Assembly (NCBI GenBank): GCA_023663205.1
Contig: JAMPHX010000088.1
Span: forward strand, 1-5,261
Origin: Corallococcus sp.
Lineage (GTDB): Bacteria; Bacillota; Clostridia; Christensenellales; CAG-314
Reading direction: 5' to 3'
DNA: 5,261 nt
Of the stretch, positions 1 to 5,021 are shown piece by piece; position 1 is the stretch's first letter, and every line of letters begins with the position of its first letter. A program made the translations under genes and the position numbers. The notes under the pieces were generated by a model. It was not told the origin of the DNA, did no database searches, and saw nothing but the letters and a program-made list of their open reading frames with translations.

Positions 1-302
1 TTGAGGGTTTTTGCGTCAACCTTAACTACTATTACGCCCTTTTCAAGTTGCGAAAGCGTACGCGCAATTTGAGATTTTTTGCGGTTAGCGGCATTTTTGT
101 GTATAACGTGTTTGGTTGCGGCATTGTCGATTTTGGAACTTGCAATGGGCAAAAGTTCTTTGGCCAATTCCAAATTGTTGTCGGAAATAGCCGCATTGAA
201 TTTTTTGACTGCCGTTTGCATTTGAGAGCGTACCATTTGGTTTTGCAACTTTTTGGCTGCGGTAACTGCTACTCTTTTTTTCGCGGATTTAATATTAGGC
301 AT
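1..302 (-). CDS. rpsT: 30S ribosomal protein S20, C-terminus cut by window edge
   Basis: Small-subunit protein S20, which binds 16S rRNA in the body of the 30S subunit. The minus strand read from 302 starts MPNIKSAKKRV and continues with the helical, Lys/Arg/Ala-rich S20 pattern, including an HKNAANRKKSQIARTL stretch (about residues 68-83) that matches the conserved HKN.AARRKS.L motif. The start is fixed by AAAGGAG at 315-309, 6 nt upstream of ATG. One hundred codons are visible without a stop, and the frame continues past base 1. Most S20 proteins are 85-90 residues and end soon after this motif, so the extra segment (EKGVIVVKVDAKTL and beyond) is a C-terminal extension. It is transcribed divergently from the racemase-like gene, with a promoter at 350-378. 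Identity is clear; only the true end is unknown. Confidence 0.95.
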   Translation of the reverse strand, partial: MPNIKSAKKRVAVTAAKKLQNQMVRSQMQTAVKKFNAAISDNNLELAKELLPIASSKIDNAATKHVIHKNAANRKKSQIARTLSQLEKGVIVVKVDAKTL

Positions 303-349
303 TTGTGACTCCTTTATGTTAGGTAAATAATTACTTTATTAGCCTTACT

Positions 350-378
350 ATATTAGCATATTTTTTTTTAATAAGCAA
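350..378 (-). promoter_or_regulatory. Predicted sigma-A promoter of rpsT (extended -10)
   Basis: On the minus strand, a -35 box TTGCTT (378-373) is followed by a 17-nt spacer and a -10 box TAATAT (355-350). The spacer ends in TGC, which makes an extended -10 (TGNTAATAT). Transcription would start near 343, giving a leader of about 40 nt before the rpsT ATG. The spacer holds an A-run on this strand (T-run 361-369 on the plus strand). The call rests on sequence fit and position only. Confidence 0.6.
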
Positions 379-460
379 CACTTTTTCGGTATTTAGTCAA
401 AAAACATTTCATTTTAGACGGCGTTAAGAATAAATTAGTTAGTGTCAATCGCAAATTTAC

Positions 461-466
461 GGAGGT
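461..466 (+). promoter_or_regulatory. Ribosome binding site of the racemase-like gene
   Basis: GGAGGT lies 4-5 nt before the ATG at 471 and fixes that start. I see no convincing plus-strand promoter between 379 and 460. Weak boxes such as TTTCAT (407-412) with TAAATT (431-436, 18-nt spacer) are possible but not persuasive. Confidence 0.75.
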
Positions 467-470
467 ATAA

Positions 471-1196
471 ATGAAAAACGTCGCTATTATCGGCAGCGGA
501 GCGGATGGGCTTGCGTTGCTTTCCAAACTCAGACGAGTATTGCCCGCAGATTACGTTTATTACGCCGACGATACGGAATTTTACCGTCAAGACAGTCAAG
601 CGGAAATTGCCGCCGGCGTGCTTAAAATTGCGGCAAATCTGGAAACAAAATACGACGCCGATACTATTGTGGTTTCCAATGCCGAAGCGTCATTTGCCGT
701 GCGTCAAACGGATTTGGACAAATTGCGTGCCGATATTATCGTTTGCAGACCGCCCTTCAAACAGGCGGAAGAGTACAGCGCCGGCGGCATACTTGTGGCA
801 ACCGACGGCGTTTCGCGCAGGCAGGAGGAACGATACTCCAAATACGGCAAGGTAGTAAGTTTCCCCGAACTTGCCCAACTTATCGAAAACGACAGGTCGG
901 ATAAGGAAGTTACCGTATATTTGGAAGAATGTTTAAACAATGTAGATTTTTCTTTCGACTGCGTGGTGCTTGCAAGCGCGTTGTTTTCGTTGAAAAAGCA
1001 TTGCTTTTGCTGTGTGCATCCTTCTGCAAAGGTGTTTGACAGTGTGGACGGAGCGGTAGCGGGGATATTTCGGCTGTTTAAACGCAAAAAGCAAGCCAAA
1101 ACAAACGCCTCGCTGACATTTGAATTTGCGCCTTCGGAAGAAAAAAACTCGGAAAAATATTGTAATTTACTGCAAAAAATTTCCAAATACTATTGA
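471..1196 (+). CDS. Glutamate racemase-like (MurI-family) protein, probably catalytically inactive
   Basis: True MurI interconverts L- and D-glutamate for peptidoglycan, using one cysteine from each half of the protein. This 241-residue protein follows the family order throughout: an N-terminal IIGSGADGL loop (residues 6-14, for FDSGVGGL), YVYYADD (28-34, for the YxGD strand), TIVVSNAEAS (65-74, for IVVACNTAS), ILVATDG (107-113, for the ATxGT segment), FPELAQLIE (131-139, for CPxLVPLIE), DCVVLASALFSL (163-174, for DxVVLGCTHYPL) and VFDSVDGAVA (188-197, for the C-terminal DSxxAxA). The active site is lost: the DSG Asp is Gly8, the catalytic cysteines align with Ser69 and Ser169, the CTH segment is SAL, and the PYG motif is replaced near Tyr38-Gln40. 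The frame is intact, with a good ribosome binding site, so it is not an obvious pseudogene. The stop overlaps the promoter of the EF-G paralog. The family call is from motifs alone; inactivity is inferred. Confidence 0.72.
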   Translation: MKNVAIIGSGADGLALLSKLRRVLPADYVYYADDTEFYRQDSQAEIAAGVLKIAANLETKYDADTIVVSNAEASFAVRQTDLDKLRADIIVCRPPFKQAEEYSAGGILVATDGVSRRQEERYSKYGKVVSFPELAQLIENDRSDKEVTVYLEECLNNVDFSFDCVVLASALFSLKKHCFCCVHPSAKVFDSVDGAVAGIFRLFKRKKQAKTNASLTFEFAPSEEKNSEKYCNLLQKISKYY

Positions 1197-1221
1197 AATT
1201 CGATTTTCAATACTATATAAT
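1193..1221 (+). promoter_or_regulatory. Strong predicted sigma-A promoter of the EF-G paralog
   Basis: TTGAAA (1193-1198), a spacer of exactly 17 nt, and a consensus TATAAT (1216-1221). The -35 box contains the TGA stop (1194-1196) of the racemase-like gene. Transcription would start near 1228, giving a leader of about 80 nt before the ATG at 1311. The leader contains a small GC-rich inverted segment near 1265-1279 (CCG..CGG), too short to call a regulatory element. Confidence 0.8.
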
Positions 1222-1310
1222 GTAAGTAATCGTGTGTTTGTTGCTTTTGCAGACGCATACTCCGTCCGCATTTCGGCGGTTGGGAAAATACTTTACAGGA
1301 GTAAACTACA

Positions 1311-3377
1311 ATGGCAGGTTTTTTAGCAAAAGACATCAGAAACGTAGCCCTCATAGGGCACAGCGGCGAAGGTAAAACTACTCTTGCCGAAGCAATCTTG
1401 TTTAATGCGCAGGCAATAGACAGATTCGGAAAAGTCGACGACGGCAATTCCACAATGGACTTTGACCCCGAAGAAACGTCCAAACATATTTCCATCAGTC
1501 TTGCCGTTGCAAATTGCGTATACAACGGCGTCAAACTCAACTTGATAGACGTCCCCGGGTACTTTGACTTTGAGGGAGAAATGATACAGGCGCTTTCCGT
1601 TGCCGACAGTGCGGTAATTGTTACAGGCGCTACCGGTACGCTTACCGTGGGTACGGAAAAGGCGCTCGATTACTGCATAGAACACAAAATCCCCGCTATG
1701 CTGTTTATCAACGGAATGGATAAGGAAAACAGCAGTTTTGCGCGTACGGTAGAGGCAATCCAGCAAAAATACAAAAAGATTGCGCCGGTATTTATTCCCG
1801 AAATGCAAGGCACCAAAATGGTGGGCTACGTCAGCGTAGTTTCGGGACAGCACTTTGTGTTCGGCTCGCACGGACAGGGCGGCGGCGAAATCCCCGCGGA
1901 ACTTCAAGGCGCATACCAAACCTTCCGCGAAAAGGTAATAGAAATTGCCGCAGAAGCCAGCGACGAACTTATGATGAAGTTTTTTGACGGAGAACAACTT
2001 ACCGATGAAGAAATCAACTTCGGCATTTCCGAAGGTCTTGCAAACGGCATAACTATCCCCGTGCTGGGAGGCAGCGCGCTGTCCAACAAGGGAGTGTTCA
2101 ACCTTATGAACGTAATGTGCGAATCTCTGCCAAGCCCCGCGCGCGACGTTTGCGTAGCCAAAAACGACAAGGGCGAAGAAGTCAAACTTACCGCAGACGA
2201 AAAATCTCAGACGGTTATACGCGTGTTCAAAACGATTGCCGACCCGTTTGTAGGCAGACTCAGTTTGTTCAAAGTAATATCGGGTACGCTCAAAAGCGGT
2301 ATGGTACTGAAAAACGCGCAAAAAGACATTGACGAAAAGATAAGCACCGTTTACTTTGTAAAAGGCAAAAAGCAAGAGACAACCGAATGTGCGTACGCCG
2401 GCGATATAGGCGCGCTTGCAAAGTTGTCCAATACATCTACCGGAGATACTCTTTGCGAAGGAAAACCGTTGACGCTTCCCGCGCTTACGCTTCCGCGCCC
2501 CGTACTTTCTATGGCAGTTTATGCCGCAAAGAAGGGCGACGAAGATAAGATTTTTGCAGGACTTAACAAACTCAAAGACGAAGACGTTTCGTTTGCCGTA
2601 ACGAAGGATGCGGAAACTGGCGAAATGCTGCTTTCGGGTATAGGCGAAACGCAACTTGAAATACTGTGCCGCAAACTCAAAAACAAATTCGGCTGCGAAG
2701 CGGTGCTCAAAGAACCGCGCATAGCATACCGCGAAACTATCAAAAAGTGCGTTGAAGCGGAAGGCAAACACAAAAAGCAATCGGGCGGCGCAGGACAGTA
2801 CGGACACTGCAAAGTGCGCTTCGAACCTGGGGCTGCCGACGGAATATTCGAGTTTGTAGACGCGGTTGTCGGCGGTGCGGTACCCCGTCAATACATACCT
2901 GCGGTGGAAAAGGGACTGCGTCAATCGATAGTCAAGGGCGTACTTGCGGGATATCCTATGGTCAACCTCAAATGCACGCTGTTTGACGGTTCGTCCCACC
3001 CCGTTGACAGCAAGGAAATAGCCTTCGTGACCGCGGCAAGCCTTGCATATAAGGACGGCTGTGCAAAGGCTTCTCCTACAATTTTGGAACCTATTTACGA
3101 AATGAGAATAGTCGTCCCCGACAACTTCCTCGGCGACATAATGGGCGATATAAACAAACGTCGCGGCAGAATAATGGGTACGGAAATGGCAAACGGCAAA
3201 CAAATCGTCACTGCCGAAGCGCCTCTCGGCGAAATTTTGAAGTATGCTACCGATTTGAGAAGTATGACTCAGGGCAGAGGTTCTTACGAACTATCGTTTG
3301 CAAGATACGAAGAAGTACCTGCGCAAGCCATTCCCAAGATTGTCGAAGACGCCAAGAAGTTTAATGGCGAGGAATGA
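1311..3377 (+). CDS. fusA2: Elongation factor G paralog (EF-G-2 type translational GTPase)
   Basis: EF-G family protein, 688 residues, acting on the ribosome in the cytosol; canonical EF-G drives translocation and ribosome recycling. AGGAG at 1297-1301 supports the ATG. Domain order: G domain with P-loop GHSGEGKTT (16-24), switch I region DPEE...KHISI (52-62), DVPGY (80-84), NGMD (134-137), a G' insertion and GGSAL (253-257); domain II about 280-375; domain III about 390-465 with SGIGETQLEI; domain IV about 470-590 with GQYGH (495-499) and HPVDS starting at His563, the translocation-tip region; domain V from about 593. The P-loop, DPEE segment and DxPGY mark it as the EF-G-2-like lineage rather than housekeeping FusA, and it lacks the neighbouring rpsL/rpsG/tuf genes. 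Odd points: Tyr84 replaces the catalytic His of DTPGH, Ser61 the switch I Thr, and Gly135 the Lys of NKxD. Some EF-G-2 proteins are reported to lack GTPase activity; whether this one does is unknown. Domain IV argues against a TetM-type protection protein. The symbol is informal. Confidence 0.9.
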   Translation: MAGFLAKDIRNVALIGHSGEGKTTLAEAILFNAQAIDRFGKVDDGNSTMDFDPEETSKHISISLAVANCVYNGVKLNLIDVPGYFDFEGEMIQALSVADSAVIVTGATGTLTVGTEKALDYCIEHKIPAMLFINGMDKENSSFARTVEAIQQKYKKIAPVFIPEMQGTKMVGYVSVVSGQHFVFGSHGQGGGEIPAELQGAYQTFREKVIEIAAEASDELMMKFFDGEQLTDEEINFGISEGLANGITIPVLGGSALSNKGVFNLMNVMCESLPSPARDVCVAKNDKGEEVKLTADEKSQTVIRVFKTIADPFVGRLSLFKVISGTLKSGMVLKNAQKDIDEKISTVYFVKGKKQETTECAYAGDIGALAKLSNTSTGDTLCEGKPLTLPALTLPRPVLSMAVYAAKKGDEDKIFAGLNKLKDEDVSFAVTKDAETGEMLLSGIGETQLEILCRKLKNKFGCEAVLKEPRIAYRETIKKCVEAEGKHKKQSGGAGQYGHCKVRFEPGAADGIFEFVDAVVGGAVPRQYIPAVEKGLRQSIVKGVLAGYPMVNLKCTLFDGSSHPVDSKEIAFVTAASLAYKDGCAKASPTILEPIYEMRIVVPDNFLGDIMGDINKRRGRIMGTEMANGKQIVTAEAPLGEILKYATDLRSMTQGRGSYELSFARYEEVPAQAIPKIVEDAKKFNGEE

Positions 3378-3415
3378 TTGTTAACAGTCAAGTCGGTGTT
3401 CGATATTTACAATTC

Positions 3416-3453
3416 GGAGAAAACGTATAATTGCGTTTTCTCCTTTTTCTTTT
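3416..3453 (+). terminator. Rho-independent terminator of the EF-G paralog
   Basis: Perfect 10-bp stem GGAGAAAACG (3416-3425) with CGTTTTCTCC (3434-3443), an 8-nt loop, then the T-rich tail TTTTTCTTTT (3444-3453). It begins 38 nt after the EF-G paralog stop. Confidence 0.92.
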
Positions 3454-3488
3454 GCAGGCAGCAATAGTAGAGCACGGTTAGCGCTTTT

Positions 3489-3519
3489 TATATTTACGTA
3501 TAGGTTATATTTGCGTATA
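3489..3519. repeat. Two tandem copies of an AT-rich 14-mer
   Basis: TATATTTACGTATA (3489-3502) and TATATTTGCGTATA (3506-3519) differ at one base and are offset by 17 bp, close to one and a half helical turns. Function unknown. Confidence 0.6.
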
Positions 3520-3554
3520 TAGTCGTCGTTACTCCTAAATTCAAATGACAAACA

Positions 3555-3592
3555 GCCGCAAATGTCCTTTGCAAAAAATTTGCTATTGCGGC
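3555..3592. repeat. Nested inverted repeat, possible RNA hairpin
   Basis: GCCGCAA (3555-3561) pairs perfectly with TTGCGGC (3586-3592). Inside the loop, GCAAA (3571-3575) can pair with TTTGC (3579-3583). No T-run follows on either strand, so it is not a standard terminator. It could be a folded element of a small RNA or a remnant of a mobile palindromic element. Confidence 0.4.
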
Positions 3593-3698
3593 GCTATCGG
3601 AACCGTATGTATATTGTCCGACCGCAACATCAGTGCAAGGCGGTGCATTTACACGCAGTTAACCGCAAATGTTTAGGGTGGAGACGTTTGTACCGAAG

Positions 3699-3730
3699 TT
3701 CTGTAAAAATTGCGTAATATGTTTACAGAA
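3699..3730. promoter_or_regulatory. 9-bp dyad, candidate operator upstream of the SPFH gene
   Basis: TTCTGTAAA (3699-3707) and TTTACAGAA (3722-3730) are perfect inverted copies separated by 14 nt. The right arm ends 26 bp before the -35 box at 3757. A further TGTAAAC (3791-3797), just after the -10 box, is the inverse of GTTTACA (3721-3727). Site placement on both sides of the promoter would suit a dimeric regulator. No T-run follows, which argues against a terminator. The regulator cannot be named. Confidence 0.4.
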
Positions 3731-3756
3731 TCAAGTAAAAACAAATGTTTAGATTA

Positions 3757-3785
3757 TTGAAATAATAAGGTGTTTATGTTAATAT
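3757..3785 (+). promoter_or_regulatory. Predicted sigma-A promoter of the SPFH gene (extended -10)
   Basis: TTGAAA (3757-3762), a 17-nt spacer, and TAATAT (3780-3785) preceded directly by TGT, an extended -10. The layout is almost the same as that of the rpsT promoter in this window. Transcription would start near 3792 and give a leader of about 75 nt. Confidence 0.7.
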
Positions 3786-3801
3786 ATATTTGTAAACGAA
3801 A

Positions 3802-3841
3802 GCCGACTCTGCAAAAGTTTCGCGCGTGCGCAATTGTCGGC
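3802..3841 (+). promoter_or_regulatory. Inverted repeat in the SPFH 5' leader
   Basis: GCCGAC (3802-3807) can pair with GTCGGC (3836-3841) across a 28-nt loop that contains the self-complementary GCGCGTGCGC (3822-3831). The element lies between the predicted transcription start and the AGGAGG ribosome binding site at 3855-3860. It could stabilise the message or influence translation. It matches no riboswitch class I recognise. Confidence 0.35.
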
Positions 3842-3866
3842 GGACGGGTAATTTAGGAGGAAGAAT

Positions 3867-4964
3867 ATGATTTATTCGTTTATTACAGGTGTATTGTTTG
3901 CTGCAATGATTGTTGTCGGCGTAGTTTTGTTTGCGCTCAACCACATTGCCAAAAGAAAGAAGTCCGGCAAAAAGACCGTTCCCAAAGCGGTTTCCGTTGC
4001 TTTGGTTGCGTGCGGTATAGTATGCCTTGCAGTAATCCCCGCATCCTTCCATACGGTTGAAGCAGGTACAGTTGCGGTAGTCAAAAAGATGGGAGTCATC
4101 GACAACGTGGAAGGTTCGGGCACATATTTTGACTTTTGGCTGACGAAAAAATACGAGTTGTACGATGCCAAGGTTCAGCAGGTGGAAATAGCCATGGACG
4201 CATATACGTCCGACGCTCAGTCTATGGACATCTCCATGGTTGTGCAGTTTCAAATCCGTCAGGACAAAGTAGAAGAAATCGCGCTTAACTACGGCGGACT
4301 TGCCGCGCTTACCAACAGGATACAAAGCGTAGCAATCGAGCGTACCAAAGCAACGCTAAGCAAGTATCAAGCGGAAAAACTCATCGAGGAGCGTAACACA
4401 ATATCTCCCACGGTCGAAAAGGAAATTTCCGATGCAATCGGCGACAAGTATTACGTAACCTTCAACAGTGCGGTGCTTACGGATATTACGTTCTCGGACG
4501 CGTTCGAGGCGGCGGTAGAAGCCAAAATGATGGCTCAACAGGAAAAATTGCAGGCGCAATACGAAAATGAGAAGAAAAAGGAACAAGCCGATACGGCGTT
4601 GTACGTAGCGGAACAGGAAGCCAAGGCGTTGCTTGCCAATGCCCAAGCCAAGGCTGACGCGCAGGTTGCTATTGCCGAAGCGGACGCGCGTGCCATCTTG
4701 CTCAAAAGCGTAGAAATTGCGCGTATGTTGGGTTACAAGGTAAAGGGAACGCCTCAAACCGTTACCGATGCCGAAGGCAACACTACGCAAGAAACGGTAT
4801 ACGAAATACTTTACGACGACACCCATACAGGCGCGGACATTGCGGAATATATGAAGTATATAGAATATCTTTCCGCTTGGGACGGCAAATTGCCGCAGGT
4901 TGTAGGCGACGGCAAAGGATTTATGATAACCGTGCCTATGCCCGACGGCACAACGGGTGAGTAA
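3867..4964 (+). CDS. Prohibitin-like SPFH/Band 7 domain membrane protein
   Basis: SPFH (stomatin/prohibitin/flotillin/HflKC) proteins form large membrane-bound rings that organise microdomains or control membrane proteases. AGGAGG at 3855-3860, 6 nt upstream, fixes the start of this 365-residue protein. Two hydrophobic segments (about 4-24 and 41-59) flank a basic loop, KRKKSGKK (29-36). The SPFH domain starts at SFHTVEAGTVAVVKKMG (60-76) and runs to about 215, with the prohibitin-like pattern GSGTYFDFW, then SMDISMVVQFQI. An Ala/Glu/Lys/Gln-rich coiled coil follows (about 214-285), then a polar insert (about 291-322), and EYMKYIEYLSAWDGKLPQVV (327-346), the YL..WDGKLP ending typical of bacterial prohibitin-like proteins. 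No protease motif, NfeD-like partner or HflK/HflC pair is adjacent, so it is not called hflC, hflK, floT or qmcA. It appears monocistronic, with its own promoter and terminator. Family assignment is firm; the specific role is unknown. Confidence 0.88.
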   Translation: MIYSFITGVLFAAMIVVGVVLFALNHIAKRKKSGKKTVPKAVSVALVACGIVCLAVIPASFHTVEAGTVAVVKKMGVIDNVEGSGTYFDFWLTKKYELYDAKVQQVEIAMDAYTSDAQSMDISMVVQFQIRQDKVEEIALNYGGLAALTNRIQSVAIERTKATLSKYQAEKLIEERNTISPTVEKEISDAIGDKYYVTFNSAVLTDITFSDAFEAAVEAKMMAQQEKLQAQYENEKKKEQADTALYVAEQEAKALLANAQAKADAQVAIAEADARAILLKSVEIARMLGYKVKGTPQTVTDAEGNTTQETVYEILYDDTHTGADIAEYMKYIEYLSAWDGKLPQVVGDGKGFMITVPMPDGTTGE

Positions 4965-4982
4965 CTAACAAAACAACATTTG

Positions 4983-5021
4983 CGGAACGGCACAATTGCC
5001 GTTCCGTTTTGCTTTATTTTG
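4983..5021 (+). terminator. Rho-independent terminator of the SPFH gene
   Basis: Perfect 10-bp stem CGGAACGGCA (4983-4992) with TGCCGTTCCG (4997-5006), loop CAAT, followed by the T-rich tail TTTTGCTTTATTTTG (5007-5021). It begins 18 nt after the stop codon. Confidence 0.92.

Larger units (their letters stand above)
3454..3756. other. Long intergenic region with repeats but no supportable gene
   Basis: About 300 bases without a credible gene. One plus-strand frame opens with ATG at 3545 and closes with TAG at 3676 (43 codons, five Cys), but it has no ribosome binding site. The minus strand holds a frame of about 70 codons open from near 3595 down through the terminator, with no start codon in a good position. 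The region carries a tandem AT-rich repeat (3489-3519), a nested inverted repeat (3555-3592), a 10-bp direct repeat CCGCAAATGT (3556-3565 and 3663-3672), an 11-bp direct repeat CAAATGTTTAG (3666-3676 and 3742-3752) and a 9-bp dyad (3699-3730). It may hold regulatory sites, a small RNA or a decayed element; the sequence does not decide. Confidence 0.5.

Noticed and set aside
48..308. 86-codon plus-strand open frame
   Set aside because: It is antisense to rpsT, whose protein matches S20 and has a good ribosome binding site and promoter.
704..1186. 160-codon minus-strand open frame inside the racemase-like gene
   Set aside because: There is no ribosome binding site or family resemblance, and the plus strand carries the MurI motif series.
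1323..3203. 626-codon open frame on the minus strand
   Set aside because: It lies wholly antisense to the EF-G paralog, whose domains are clear. The translation is rich in Phe, Arg, Tyr and Val with no recognisable family, as expected from the complement of a codon-biased gene.
1311..3377. TetM/TetO-type ribosomal protection protein
   Set aside because: The G-domain and domain IV motifs (DPEE segment, GQYGH, HPVDS, EF-G-like domain V) fit an EF-G-2 paralog, and the resistance proteins' characteristic C-terminal pattern is not seen.
3545..3676. 43-codon, cysteine-containing plus-strand open frame
   Set aside because: No ribosome binding site precedes the ATG (the bases there are ACTCCT, the complement of one), and it ends inside a repeated motif. 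There is no support beyond openness.
3454..3866. tRNA, riboswitch or CRISPR in the long intergenic region
   Set aside because: No tRNA-like arms or T-loop motif, no riboswitch core I recognise, and no regularly spaced repeats longer than 14 bp.
3774..4325. 183-codon minus-strand open frame
   Set aside because: It is antisense to the SPFH gene and its promoter, with no recognisable family.
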